Assembly: GCF_014647675.1 (NCBI RefSeq) | Contig: NZ_BMPQ01000001.1 | Span: 469,089 to 533,088, forward strand | Direction: 5' to 3' | Length of the DNA stretch: 64,000 bases | DNA from: Streptomyces flaveus | Lineage (GTDB): Bacteria; Actinomycetota; Actinomycetes; Streptomycetales; Streptomycetaceae | Shown: positions 12,193-22,820 of the stretch, one piece after another | Layout of the letters: the number at the start of each line of letters is the position of its first letter | Position numbering within the stretch: position 1 is the first letter of the stretch | Made by a program: the position numbers and the translations under genes | Notes under the pieces: model-generated | Seen by the model: only the letters and a program-made list of their open reading frames with translations | What the model was told of the DNA's origin: nothing | Databases searched by the model: none

Positions 12193-14987
12193 TCGGAGTC
12201 TCCGATCAGGGTGAGGAAGGCGTCCTCCAGGCGATGGTTCGGGCCGATCGAGGCGACGGGCACTTCGAGGCGTACGAGCTCGACGAGCAGCGAGGCGCTC
12301 CGCTCGTGGACGCTCGGTGCGTCCTCGGCGACCGCGGCGTCCGGGGCGCCTGAGACAGCCACCGAGCCCTCGGCGCGGTCCGCTCCGCCGGATGCCCTTA
12401 CGCCTGCGGGCTCGGGCACCGCGGCGCCCTCTGTGGAGGGCGTCGCCGGAGCCAGCCGTACGAGCAGGCCGTCCGGTGTTCGTACCGCCGACTCCACGTC
12501 CCGTAGGGCCGCCACCTTCTCCACCACCGGGTCGGCGATGTCGGAGGCCAGGCCGACGAGGAGGGTGTCGCCGCTGCCGATGATGTCGCCCACGGGGCCC
12601 GCCTGGACCAGGCGGCCGTGGTCCATGACCACGATGTGGGTGCAGGACTGCTCGACCTCGGCCAGCAGGTGGCTGGAGAGGATGACCGTGCGGCCGGCGG
12701 CCGCGTAGCGGATCACGACCTGCCGCATCTCGCGGATCTGCGGCGGGTCGAGGCCGTTGGTCGGTTCGTCCAGGATGAGCAGGTCCGGGAGGCCGAGCAT
12801 GGCCTGGGCGATGGCGAGGCGCTGGCGCATGCCCTGGGAGTACGTACGGACCGCGCGGGACAGGGCGTCACCGAGGCCCGCTATCTCCAGGGCCTCTTCC
12901 AGGTGCGCGTCCTCGGCCGGGCGGCCCGTGGCCCGCCAGTACAGTTCGAGATTCTCGCGGCCGGAGAGGTGCGGCAGGAAGCCCGCGCCCTCGACGAAGG
13001 AACCGACGCGGGACAGCACCGGGGCGCCCGGGCGGATCGCGTGGCCGAAGACCCGGATTTCTCCGCCGTCCGGCTTGATCAGGCCCATCAGCATGCGCAG
13101 CGTCGTCGTCTTGCCCGCGCCGTTCGGGCCCAGCAGGCCGAGCACCTGGCCCTTTTCCACCTGGAAGGACAGGTCGCGGACCGCGTAGCCGGCGCTCGAC
13201 TTGGCGTACTTCTTGCTCAGGTCCGTGATCTGGAGCGGGACGTCGGCCAGTTCCGGGTCCGGGGCGGGTGCGGCGGCGGGGCGACGGGCCGTCAGGATCA
13301 GGGCCAGCGCCGTGAGGGCGCCGGCCAGCGGCAGCCACCACACCCACGCGGGCAGCGGTGCCGTCGCCTCCGAGTCGCCGAGTGGCATCGGCACCCTCAG
13401 GCCGCCGTCTCCCGCCATGGAGACCGTGTAGGTCGCCGGAGCCGTCGGTGAGGCGTAGCCGAGGTCCGTCGAGGCGAGGACCAGGCGCAGCCGGTGGCCG
13501 TCGTCCACCTCGTAGTCGATCGCCGGCAGGGTGAGCCGTACGTCCTTGCCGGCCTTCGCGTCCTGAACCCTGATGGGCTCGACCAGTTGCGCGGGTAGCA
13601 CCTGCTGCATGCCGCCGTCCGGTCCGACGTCGTAGACCTTCGCGAAGAGCACGGCGTCCTCGCTGGTCGACTTCACATGGACCGTCGCCGTCGGCGAGCC
13701 GGTGATCTGGAGGTCCTCCACGAAGGGCTCGGACTCGAACGCGGCGAACTGGCCCGGGAAGTCGAGGGACACACCGATCCCGAGCGAGGAGAGCTGGGAG
13801 AGGCCGCCGGCGCCGCCGAGGCCGGGCAGGGCCGAGACGGCGGGCGGGTTGGCGCCCGCCGGGTTCTCGAAGCTCTGCTCACGCCCGGACAGGGCGATCG
13901 GGCGCGTCTTGCTCGTCAGGCCGGGGTAGCTGTCCGAGGTCACGCTGGTCAGCCGGGTGGTGCCCTCCCGGGAGTCGACGCCGCCGCTGCGCGTGACCTG
14001 GAAAGCGGGCCCTGTGTCCACCCCCGACTCGTCCTTCAGATAGCGGTCGAACCAGGAGCCCACACGCGCGGCCACCCGGTCCGCCTCCATGTCGCCGCCG
14101 TCATGGCCGCCCGAGATCCAGTCGACGTCCACGGGTGCGCCGTTGGCCCGGATCGCCTTGGCCATCGCGTCCGCCTGGCCGAGCGGGAAGAGGGAGTCGG
14201 TCTGGCCCTGCATGATGAGCGTCGGCACGTTGATCTCGTCGCCGACGGCGGACGGGGAGCGGGATTCCAGCAACTCCGTCGCCTCGGCGTCCGGCTGCCC
14301 GGACTCCGCGACCCGCTGGTACATCTCGCACAGCGTGGCCTCGAACTTGTCGCAGCCGCCGCCGGAGTTGACGAAGATCCCGGCCCACAGCTTCTTGAAG
14401 ACGCCGTTCGGGAACAGCGCGTCCGCGAGGTTCCAGTACGTGATCGCCGGGGCGATCGCGTCCACCCGCTGGTCGTGGCCCGCCGCGAGCAGCGAGACCG
14501 CGCCGCCGTACGAGGCGCCGGTGGCGCCGACGCGCGGGTCGCCGTCCTTGTCCAGCTCGACCTCGGGTCGCTCGGCCAGCCAGTCGATCAGCTTGGAGAC
14601 GTCGGCGACCTCGCCCTTGGGGTCGTTCAGGCCGATCTTGCCCGTGGACCTGCCCAATCCGCGGGCCGACCAGGTCAGCACCGCGTACCCGTCGCGCGCC
14701 AGGCCCTCCGCCTGGGACCGTACGTCGTCCTTGCTGCCGCCGAAGCCGTGCGCGAGGAGGACGGCGGGGCGGCGGCCGGAGCCCGACGTGAAGTACGAGG
14801 TGTCGACCTTCACCCCGCTGCCCATGTCCATGACTCTGTCGGCCCGGTCCACGGGCGGGACGTCGTCAGAGGCGACGGCCGTCCACGTACCGGCGCCGGC
14901 GAGCACGACCACGGCGGCCGCGGCGGCGATCAGCCGTCGCGGCCGCCGCAGTACGGCCTCGCGCAGTCGGGGCAGTCGAAGATCCAT
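12189..14987 (-). CDS. S15-like alpha/beta hydrolase fused to ABC transporter ATPase
   Basis: A 932-residue fusion. Residues 19-37 form a membrane anchor. Residues about 60-330 form an alpha/beta hydrolase of the X-Pro dipeptidyl-peptidase (S15/CocE) type, with nucleophile S159 in GASYGG, acid D264 in GQTDSLF and H295 in GGHDGGD. Residues about 330-535 form the jelly-roll domain that follows the catalytic domain in S15. A second membrane helix is at 545-566 (LPAWVWWLPLAGALTALALI). An ABC ATPase follows, with Walker A GPNGAGKTT at 620-628, signature YSQGMRQR and Walker B LLILDEPTNGLDP. Predicted topology places the hydrolase outside and the ATPase inside. It is coupled to the permease by a 4-base overlap. 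Confidence 0.9.
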   Translation of the reverse strand: MDLRLPRLREAVLRRPRRLIAAAAAVVVLAGAGTWTAVASDDVPPVDRADRVMDMGSGVKVDTSYFTSGSGRRPAVLLAHGFGGSKDDVRSQAEGLARDGYAVLTWSARGLGRSTGKIGLNDPKGEVADVSKLIDWLAERPEVELDKDGDPRVGATGASYGGAVSLLAAGHDQRVDAIAPAITYWNLADALFPNGVFKKLWAGIFVNSGGGCDKFEATLCEMYQRVAESGQPDAEATELLESRSPSAVGDEINVPTLIMQGQTDSLFPLGQADAMAKAIRANGAPVDVDWISGGHDGGDMEADRVAARVGSWFDRYLKDESGVDTGPAFQVTRSGGVDSREGTTRLTSVTSDSYPGLTSKTRPIALSGREQSFENPAGANPPAVSALPGLGGAGGLSQLSSLGIGVSLDFPGQFAAFESEPFVEDLQITGSPTATVHVKSTSEDAVLFAKVYDVGPDGGMQQVLPAQLVEPIRVQDAKAGKDVRLTLPAIDYEVDDGHRLRLVLASTDLGYASPTAPATYTVSMAGDGGLRVPMPLGDSEATAPLPAWVWWLPLAGALTALALILTARRPAAAPAPDPELADVPLQITDLSKKYAKSSAGYAVRDLSFQVEKGQVLGLLGPNGAGKTTTLRMLMGLIKPDGGEIRVFGHAIRPGAPVLSRVGSFVEGAGFLPHLSGRENLELYWRATGRPAEDAHLEEALEIAGLGDALSRAVRTYSQGMRQRLAIAQAMLGLPDLLILDEPTNGLDPPQIREMRQVVIRYAAAGRTVILSSHLLAEVEQSCTHIVVMDHGRLVQAGPVGDIIGSGDTLLVGLASDIADPVVEKVAALRDVESAVRTPDGLLVRLAPATPSTEGAAVPEPAGVRASGGADRAEGSVAVSGAPDAAVAEDAPSVHERSASLLVELVRLEVPVASIGPNHRLEDAFLTLIGDSE

Positions 14988-15241
14988 GCGTCAACGGTAA
15001 GGGCCGCCACCGACAGCCGATGCAGCCTCCGGTCGGAAGTGGCAGACATCCCACCGGCGTACGCGACCCCGGCCGCATACCACGGACGCAGTAGGCGAAG
15101 CCCTCGGAACCCGTACGTGACCTGCGGTGACGATGCCGAGGAGCGTGCCGTCGTCCACACGGCGGGTGCGCCCCGCCCACGCGCCCCCGCCGAAGTCACG
15201 GCTGACGATTGACAGGCAACCGATAGGAACGAGGGCTCAGC

Positions 15242-16744
<1,503 letters not shown>

Positions 16745-16757
16745 GTCCTGCAACTCC

Positions 16758-18659
16758 TCACAGATGGCGGCGGCGGGCGGCGGCATGCCGGTCGTACACC
16801 TCGCGTGCCTTGACCGCCGACGAGCGGGTCGCGGTCTCGGCCACAGGTACATCCCACCAGGCCTGCGCCGGAGGTGCGCCCGACACTGTGTCTGCCGTTT
16901 CGGTCTCCACGTAGACACATATGGGAGTGTCGGCGGCCCGCGCCTCGGCGAGGGCGTCCCGCAGGTCCCGTACGGTCTTCGCGCGCAGCACCCGCATCCC
17001 GAGGCTGGCCGCGTTGGCGGCGAGATCGACGGGCAGCGGTCGCCCCGTGTACGTACCGTCCTCAGACCGGTAGCGGTACGCGGTGCCGAACCGCTCGCCG
17101 CCCACCGAATCGGAGAGCCCGCCGATGGACGCGTACCCGTGGTTCTGCAGGACCACGACCTTGATCGCGATGCCTTCCTGGACGGCCGTGACCATCTCCG
17201 TCGGCATCATCAGATACGTGCCGTCGCCGACCAGCGCCCACACGGGACGGTCGGGCGCCGCCATGCGCACGCCGATCGCGGCCGGGATCTCGTAACCCAT
17301 GCAGGAGTAGCCGTACTCGACGTGGTACTGGTCCCGGGACCGGGTCCGCCACAGTTTCTGCAGGTCGCCGGGGAGGGAGCCGGCCGCGTTGATCAGGATG
17401 TCGTCCTCGGTGACCAGTTCGTCGAGCAGGCCGAGGACCTGCGGCTGGGTGGGCCGGGTGTCCGGCTCGTCCGCCTCGTAGGCCGCGTCGACCCGGTGCT
17501 CCCAGCGCTCCTTGTCGTCCGTGTAGTCGGTGACGTACGCGGGCTCGGCGCGGTGGCCGTGCAGCGCGAGCGCCTCGGTGAGCGCCTCCAGGCCCGTACG
17601 GGCGTCCGCGATCAGCGGCCGGCCGGACAGCTTGTGGCCGTCGAAGGGGGCGATGTTGAGGTTCAGGAAGCGGACATCGTGGGCGGCGAAGAGGGTGCCG
17701 GAGGCGGTGGTGAAGTCGGTGTAGCGGGTGCCTACGCCGATCACCAGGTCGGCGGTGCGGGCCAGTTCGCAGGCGGTCGCGGTGCCGGTGTGCCCGATGC
17801 CGCCGACGTCCGCCGGATGGTCCCAGGTCAGCGAGCCCTTGCCCGCCTGGGTCGAGGCGACCGGGATACCGGTGGCGTCGGCGAACTCCTTCAGCGCGGC
17901 CTCGGCCTCACTGTGGTGAACCCCGCCGCCCGCGACGACCAAGGGGCGCCGGGCCTCCCGTACGGCCCTGACGGCGGCGGCCAGTTCCTCCGGGTCCGCG
18001 CCGGGACGGCGGACGGCCCAGACGCGCTCGGCGAAGAACTCCTCCGGCCAGTCGTACGCCTCGGCCTGCACGTCCTGCGGCAGCGCGAGCGTGACGGCGC
18101 CCGTCTCGACCGGGTCGGTGAGCACACGCATCGCCTGGAGGGCGGCCGGGATGAGGGCTTCGGGGCGCATGACGCGGTCGAAGTACTTCGACACCGGGCG
18201 CAGACAGTCGTTGACCGACACATCGCCCGCGTACGGGACTTCGAGCTGCTGGAGTACCGGGTCGGCGGGGCGGGTCGCGAAGGTGTCGCCGGGCAGGAGC
18301 AGTACGGGGATGTGGTTGATCGTGGCGAGGGCGGCGCCCGTGACGAGGTTGGTGGCGCCCGGGCCGATGGACGTCGTGACGGCGTGCGCGGCCAGGCGGT
18401 GCGACTGACGGGCGTAGCCGACCGCCGCGTGCACCATGGCCTGTTCGTTGCGGCCCTGGTGGTACGGCATCTCGGCGCCGTACTCGAGAAGCGCCTGCCC
18501 GAGCCCGGCGACATTGCCGTGCCCGAAGATGCCCCAGGTGGCGTCGATCAGCCGGCGCCGTACCCCGTCCCGCTCCGTGTACTGGGCGGCGAGGAACCGC
18601 ACCAGCGCCTGCGCGACCGTCAGCCTTGTCGTCGCCGTTGACGTCTTCGGCTCTGTCAT
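16758..18659 (-). CDS. iolD: 3D-(3,5/4)-trihydroxycyclohexane-1,2-dione hydrolase
   Basis: A 633-residue thiamine diphosphate enzyme that opens the ring of the inositol breakdown intermediate to 5-deoxyglucuronate. The N-terminal ThDP fold has GIFGHGNVAGLGQAL. The C-terminal ThDP-binding unit reads ALVGDGTYLMMPTEM, followed by LQNHGYASIGGL. Length and order fit IolD. ATG 18659 is used (MTEPKTST), overlapping the stop of the broken iolB by 4 bases; the longer frame has no conserved residues upstream. With iolB broken, the product 5-deoxyglucuronate could not be isomerised unless another IolB exists elsewhere in the genome. Confidence 0.93.
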   Translation of the reverse strand: MTEPKTSTATTRLTVAQALVRFLAAQYTERDGVRRRLIDATWGIFGHGNVAGLGQALLEYGAEMPYHQGRNEQAMVHAAVGYARQSHRLAAHAVTTSIGPGATNLVTGAALATINHIPVLLLPGDTFATRPADPVLQQLEVPYAGDVSVNDCLRPVSKYFDRVMRPEALIPAALQAMRVLTDPVETGAVTLALPQDVQAEAYDWPEEFFAERVWAVRRPGADPEELAAAVRAVREARRPLVVAGGGVHHSEAEAALKEFADATGIPVASTQAGKGSLTWDHPADVGGIGHTGTATACELARTADLVIGVGTRYTDFTTASGTLFAAHDVRFLNLNIAPFDGHKLSGRPLIADARTGLEALTEALALHGHRAEPAYVTDYTDDKERWEHRVDAAYEADEPDTRPTQPQVLGLLDELVTEDDILINAAGSLPGDLQKLWRTRSRDQYHVEYGYSCMGYEIPAAIGVRMAAPDRPVWALVGDGTYLMMPTEMVTAVQEGIAIKVVVLQNHGYASIGGLSDSVGGERFGTAYRYRSEDGTYTGRPLPVDLAANAASLGMRVLRAKTVRDLRDALAEARAADTPICVYVETETADTVSGAPPAQAWWDVPVAETATRSSAVKAREVYDRHAAARRRHL

Positions 18660-19220
18660 CGGTAGCCCTCTGTGCTTTCTACGTGTCCCGGGTGGAAGCA
18701 GCTCCGCCACACCCTGTCCTCACCCGGGCCGTCTGTCACGTTCCAGTAGTACATCGCGTGACCTGGCCGGGCGATGGACGAGCCGTGCCATCCGTCGAGT
18801 ACGAGGAAGGCACCGCCGGCATCGTCGGTGCGGACCTCGGCGAGGACATCGGATCCGCCCTCACGCGGGGAAATACGCGCTGATGGCCGAATCCGTTCGG
18901 GCCGTCGATCTCGAACTCGAAACAGTGCTTCTCCTCCGGTTCCGACAGTTCCGACTCGACACCGGGCCGGTGCTCGTGGTGCCGGCGGGGTGTACGAGGA
19001 CCTCCGGCGCGGGGCCGTAGCGGGCGGGGAGTCAGCGCTCGCACTTCGCTCCTGCCAGGGCGAAGCGGCGTCCCGCGCCGGAGGCGATCTGCACCCGGGC
19101 CTCGCGAGGGGTGTACGCGAAGCCGGTGACTTCGCTGAACACGCCCTCCCTGCCCAGGAGTTCAAGGGTGGTGGCCGCTGCTCGGACGATTGCTCGGCCA
19201 GTGCAGACGCCGTTGCTCAC
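18656..19220 (-). pseudogene. iolB: iolB remnant (5-deoxyglucuronate isomerase), multiply broken
   Basis: Pieces of IolB are readable in order on the minus strand but in different frames. From about 19190 to 19032: ELLGREGVFSEVTGFAYTP and ASGAGRRFALAGAKCER, then an in-frame TGA where the family has Arg, followed in the same frame by LPARYGPAPEV. From about 18975 to 18870, in a second frame: HEHRPGVESEL and EIDGPNGFGHQRVFPR. From about 18870 to 18665, in a third frame: EGGSDVLAEVRTDD, DGWHGSSIARPGHAMYYWNV and GPGEDRVWR. The N-terminal third, the middle around the Cys/Asn-rich segment and the C-terminal end are missing. It ends in an ATGA overlap with iolD. A working isomerase is not possible. 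Confidence 0.88.
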
Positions 19221-19285
19221 AGGACCGCCCCCGCCTTGAGCGCGTCCTCGACCTCCGAGGGGGTCGGCACCGCGGACTCGCCCAT
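19217..19285 (-). pseudogene. 22-codon start fragment of an unknown gene at the head of the iol operon
   Basis: A short frame, MGESAVPTPSEVEDALKAGAVL, has a proper ribosome binding site (AAGGGA, 6 bases upstream). Its TGA overlaps a GTG that opens the readable iolB remnant. Its position behind a good promoter and the well-formed start suggest the 5' end of a former first gene of the operon, with the rest deleted up to iolB. It could also be a genuine short leader peptide. I do not recognise the family. Confidence 0.45.
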
Positions 19286-19313
19286 CGGCTTCCCTTCGCT
19301 TCGGCTGCTCCAA

Positions 19314-19367
19314 GGTGTAGCGGCGCTCCATGATGCCTGTCAATTGGTTGTCCGGACATTCGGACCA
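19314..19367 (-). promoter_or_regulatory. promoter and inverted repeat upstream of the iol operon
   Basis: Read on the minus strand, TTGACA (19338-19343) and TACACC (19314-19319) are separated by 18 bases and lie just upstream of the first iol start. Overlapping the -35 flank, 19345-19367 holds an imperfect palindrome with GTCCG and CGGAC arms around GACATT. This is a plausible operator for an inositol-responsive regulator; the regulator is not in this window. Confidence 0.5.
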
Positions 19368-19558
19368 GACCCAGACGCCGCAACGCGTCACCCGTGTCAC
19401 AGATACCGCCGTCCTGTCACACATGTCCCGGCCGCGCACGCCTTGCGTCACACCCGAGCGACAGACACTGATCCACGGTCACGTCCTGTCGTTGGACGGT
19501 CACAGCCACGCGATCGCCAGCGCAGCGCCTCCGCGGCGCGCGCGGGGAGGTGCTACTG

Positions 19559-19759
19559 ATGACCGACCAAAGACTCTGGTCGTACAAGGACATCGCGGCG
19601 CACATCCATGTGCAGCCGGACACCGTGCGGTCCTACCGCAAACACGGGATGCTTCCTCCGCCGGACCATGTGGAGTCCGGCAAGCCGTATTGGTATGCGG
19701 ACACCATCCGGGCATGGGTGGCCTCCCGGCCGAGCAACCGGGGTCGCCGGGCGGACTGA
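19559..19759 (+). CDS. small helix-turn-helix protein (MerR/AlpA-like)
   Basis: A 66-residue protein consisting of one winged helix-turn-helix. It includes WSYKDIAAHIHVQPDTVRSY, then RKHGMLPPPDHVESGKPYWY and the helix ADTIRAWVASRP. This is the layout of MerR-like or excisionase/AlpA-like DNA-binding modules. ATG 19559 is chosen because GGGGAGG ends 8 bases upstream. No integrase or phage gene is nearby, so a transcription-factor role is more likely than excision. Target unknown. Confidence 0.75.
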   Translation: MTDQRLWSYKDIAAHIHVQPDTVRSYRKHGMLPPPDHVESGKPYWYADTIRAWVASRPSNRGRRAD

Positions 19760-20219
19760 CCAGAGGGTTTCTTTCCCCAGTCCCGCCCCTTCCCGAAACT
19801 GGGGGCTGCGCCCCCAGGCCCCCCGCCAGGGGATGGGGGGTGACACTGCGTGTCGCGGCTGCGGGTGCGTCGTGGCTGGTCGCGCAGTTCCCCGCGCCCC
19901 TAAAAGCAAAAGCCTGCGGCTCCCCGGGGCCCCGAAGATCCCGGCGCCCCGGGGAAGCCCGTGCCCCCGACGACCCGCAGCCTTCCTCCGGCGGGAGGGG
20001 TCGTGGGCCGGTGCGTCGTATGCCCGTCGCTTAGCTTCGGTCTCGGAGAACCAGGGCCTTGTACCAGGCCAGGGTCGTATGCCCGGCCTGCGACGGGCTG
20101 ACGCACCGGCCCGCGGCCCCGCACCCACCACGCACCTAAGGGGCGCGGGGAACTGCGCGACCAGCCACCCACACACCCGCACCCGCCCAACCGCCGGAGG
20201 AACCCCACACTTTGGGGGA
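19760..20219. repeat. gene-free region with nested large inverted repeats
   Basis: No gene is seen between the small HTH gene and copZ. The Streptomyces dispersed repeat core GTCGCGCAGTTCCCCGCGCC occurs at 19879-19898 and, inverted, at 20142-20161. Inside these lies a second inverted pair: GCCGGTGCGTC..GCCCGTCGC near 20007-20030 and its complement near 20089-20110. The whole stretch can therefore fold into a long branched hairpin. It probably acts as a transcription end for the HTH gene and an insulator before the copper operon. Confidence 0.7.
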
Positions 20220-20235
20220 ATACCCCCTAGGGGTA
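20220..20235 (+). promoter_or_regulatory. CsoR-like copper operator
   Basis: TACCCC-CTA-GGGGTA at 20221-20235 is a G/C-tract palindrome of the kind bound by the copper repressor CsoR. It lies about 45 bases upstream of copZ. Assignment rests on motif and context; csoR itself is not in the window. Confidence 0.75.
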
Positions 20236-20280
20236 CAGTAGGAGCAAACGGCCTCACCCGCCCCAACAAGGAGCAACGAC

Positions 20281-20499
20281 ATGACCGAGCAGACCGTCAC
20301 CTACCAGGTCACCGGAATGAGCTGCGCCCACTGCGAAGGCTCCGTCTCCAACGAGCTCTCCGAGCTCCCCGGCGTCAGCTCGGTGAAGGCCGTCGCCTCG
20401 ACCGGCGAGGTCACCGTCGTCTCCACCGCCCCGCTCGACGCGGACGCGGTCCGCGCCGCGATCGACGAGGCCGGCTTCGAGCTCGTCGGCACGGCCTGA
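20281..20499 (+). CDS. copZ: copper chaperone CopZ
   Basis: A 72-residue heavy-metal-associated domain protein that carries Cu(I) in the cytoplasm and hands it to the exporter. The copper site GMSCAHC is at residues 12-18, and the ferredoxin-like fold is complete, ending IDEAGFELVG. AAGGAG lies 8 bases upstream of the ATG. It is the first gene of the copper operon, 9 bases before copA. Confidence 0.95.
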   Translation: MTEQTVTYQVTGMSCAHCEGSVSNELSELPGVSSVKAVASTGEVTVVSTAPLDADAVRAAIDEAGFELVGTA

Positions 20500-20508
20500 G
20501 GCCCGAAG

Positions 20509-22755
20509 TTGAGCAGCACGGCAGCGCCCGCCGCCGAGGTCGAACTCACCATCGGCGGCATGACCTGCGCCTCCTGCGCGGCCCGCGTCGAGAAGAAGCT
20601 CAACCGCATGGACGGCGTCACCGCCACGGTGAACTACGCGACGGAGCGCGCGAGGGTCTCGTACGAAGACGGCATACGCGTCGCCGATCTGATCGCCACC
20701 GTGGAGAAGACCGGCTACACGGCCGAGGAGCCGGCACCCCCGGAGCAGGAGCCCTCACCGGAGGCACCCCGGGAAGACCCCGAACTCGCCTCCCTGCGCG
20801 AGCGCCTGACCGTCTCCGCCGTGCTCGCCCTCCCCGTGGTCCTCCTCGCCATGGTCCCGTCCCTCCAGTTCGACAACTGGCAGTGGCTGTCGCTGACGTT
20901 CGCCGCGCCCGTCGTCGTATGGGGCGGACTGCCGTTCCACCGGGCGACGTTCACGAACGCCCGGCACGGCACGGCCACGATGGACACGCTCATCTCCGTC
21001 GGCACGCTGGCCGCCTTCGGCTGGTCCGTGTGGGCGCTGTTCTGGGGCCACGCGGGGATGCCGGGCATGCGGCACGGCTTCGACCTCACAGTGTCCCGTG
21101 GGGAGGCCTCGTCGACGATCTATCTCGAAGTGGCCGCCGGAGTGGTCACCTTCATCCTCCTCGGCCGCTATCTGGAGGCCCGCGCCAAGCGGCGCTCTGG
21201 CGCGGCCCTGAGGGCCCTGATGGAGCTGGGCGCCAGGGATGTCTCCGTACTGCGCGACGGCCGTGAGGTACGCGTCCCCGTCGCCGATCTCAAGGTCGGT
21301 GACCGTTTCGTCGTACGGCCCGGCGAGAAGGTCGCCACCGACGGCACCGTCGTCGAGGGCGCCTCGGCGGTCGACGCCTCGATGCTGACCGGCGAGTCGG
21401 TGCCGGTGGACGTGACGGTCGGCGACGCCGTGACGGGCGCGACCGTGAACGCCGGCGGCAGGCTCGTCGTCGAGGCAAGCCGTGTCGGCGCGGACACGCA
21501 GCTGGCGCGGATGGCGAAGCTCGTCGAGGACGCGCAGAACGGCAAGGCCGAGGCGCAGCGCCTCGCCGACCGGATCTCCGCCGTCTTCGTCCCCGCCGTC
21601 CTGCTGATCGCCGTCGCCACCTTCGGCGTCTGGCTCGGCATGACGGACGAGCTGACCGCCGCCTTCACGGCCGCCGTCGCGGTGCTGATCATCGCCTGCC
21701 CGTGCGCCCTCGGCCTCGCCACCCCGACCGCCCTCATGGTCGGCACCGGGCGCGGCGCCCAGCTCGGCATCCTCATCAAGGGCCCCGAGGTCCTGGAGTC
21801 CACGCGCCGCGTCGACACGGTCGTCCTGGACAAGACCGGCACGGTCACCACGGGCCGTATGACCCTCCAGGAGGTGTACGCCGCTGCCGGCGCCGACGAG
21901 AAGCAGGTGCTGCGGCTCGCGGGCGCCCTGGAGCACGCCTCCGAGCACCCGATCGCACGGGCCGTCGCGACGGGCGCGGAGGAGCGTGTGGGGGTTCCGT
22001 TGCCCTCGGTCGACGGCTTCGAGAACCTCGCGGGGCTCGGCGTACGCGGAACGGTCGACGGACACGAGGTGCTGGTCGGGCGGGCTCGGCTGCTCGACGA
22101 GGCCGGTGTCGCGCTGCCGGACGAGCTGGTCGCGCTGAGGACGCGGGCCGAGGCGGAGGGGCGTACCGCCGTGGCCGTCGCCTGGGACGGGGTGGCACGC
22201 GGTGTCGTGACCGTCGCCGACGCGGTCAAGGAAACCAGCGCCGAGGCGGTCCGCGAGCTGCGCGCCCTGGGGCTGACGCCCGTACTGCTGACCGGGGACA
22301 ACCGGACCGTCGCCGAGTCCGTGGCACGCCGCGTCGGCATCGACGACGAGTTCGTCTTCGCCGAGGTGCTGCCGCAGGACAAGGTCGAGGTGATCAAGCG
22401 GCTCCAGGCCGAGGGGCGGACCGTCGCGATGGTCGGCGACGGCGTCAACGACGCGGCAGCTCTCGCCGTCGCCGATCTGGGCCTTGCCATGGGCACGGGG
22501 ACTGACGCGGCGATCGAGGCGGGCGATCTGACGCTCGTGCGCGGGGATCTGCGGGTGGCCGCGGACGCGATCCGGCTGTCGCGGAGGACCCTTGCCACGA
22601 TCAAGGGAAATCTCGTCTGGGCCTTCGGCTACAACGTGGCCGCGCTGCCGCTCGCCGCAGCGGGACTGCTGAACCCGATGATCGCGGGCGCCGCGATGGC
22701 GTTCTCCTCGCTGTTCGTGGTGACGAACAGCCTTCGACTCCGGGCATTTCGGTGA
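20509..22755 (+). CDS. copA: Cu(I)-exporting P1B-type ATPase
   Basis: A 748-residue copper pump. It has one N-terminal heavy-metal domain (GMTCASC, residues 17-23) and eight membrane helices, with the transmembrane copper site C397-P-C399. The phosphorylation site starts at D441 in DKTGT, EHPIA gives the nucleotide-binding histidine, and [10 protein letters not shown] gives the hinge. The TTG start at 20509 is the only good choice because later ATG codons fall inside the metal domain. Expression should follow copper through the CsoR-like operator before copZ. Confidence 0.93.
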   Translation: MSSTAAPAAEVELTIGGMTCASCAARVEKKLNRMDGVTATVNYATERARVSYEDGIRVADLIATVEKTGYTAEEPAPPEQEPSPEAPREDPELASLRERLTVSAVLALPVVLLAMVPSLQFDNWQWLSLTFAAPVVVWGGLPFHRATFTNARHGTATMDTLISVGTLAAFGWSVWALFWGHAGMPGMRHGFDLTVSRGEASSTIYLEVAAGVVTFILLGRYLEARAKRRSGAALRALMELGARDVSVLRDGREVRVPVADLKVGDRFVVRPGEKVATDGTVVEGASAVDASMLTGESVPVDVTVGDAVTGATVNAGGRLVVEASRVGADTQLARMAKLVEDAQNGKAEAQRLADRISAVFVPAVLLIAVATFGVWLGMTDELTAAFTAAVAVLIIACPCALGLATPTALMVGTGRGAQLGILIKGPEVLESTRRVDTVVLDKTGTVTTGRMTLQEVYAAAGADEKQVLRLAGALEHASEHPIARAVATGAEERVGVPLPSVDGFENLAGLGVRGTVDGHEVLVGRARLLDEAGVALPDELVALRTRAEAEGRTAVAVAWDGVARGVVTVADAVKETSAEAVRELRALGLTPVLLTGDNRTVAESVARRVGIDDEFVFAEVLPQDKVEVIKRLQAEGRTVAMVGDGVNDAAALAVADLGLAMGTGTDAAIEAGDLTLVRGDLRVAADAIRLSRRTLATIKGNLVWAFGYNVAALPLAAAGLLNPMIAGAAMAFSSLFVVTNSLRLRAFR

Positions 22756-22785
22756 TGTCGAAGTAAGAACCCCTCTAGAGTCCGA

Positions 22786-22820
22786 CGCGAGCCTCACATA
22801 AGCTCTTCACAAGGCTCGCG
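22786..22820 (+). terminator. hairpin after copA
   Basis: CGCGAGCCT at 22786-22794 pairs with AGGCTCGCG at 22812-22820, 30 bases past the copA stop. It is followed by a pyrimidine-rich stretch (CATCTTCCTT). Confidence 0.65.

Noticed and set aside
15000..15240. Possible tRNA or small gene in the gap before mmsA
   Set aside because: No cloverleaf arms or CCA-like end are seen, and the frames lack support.
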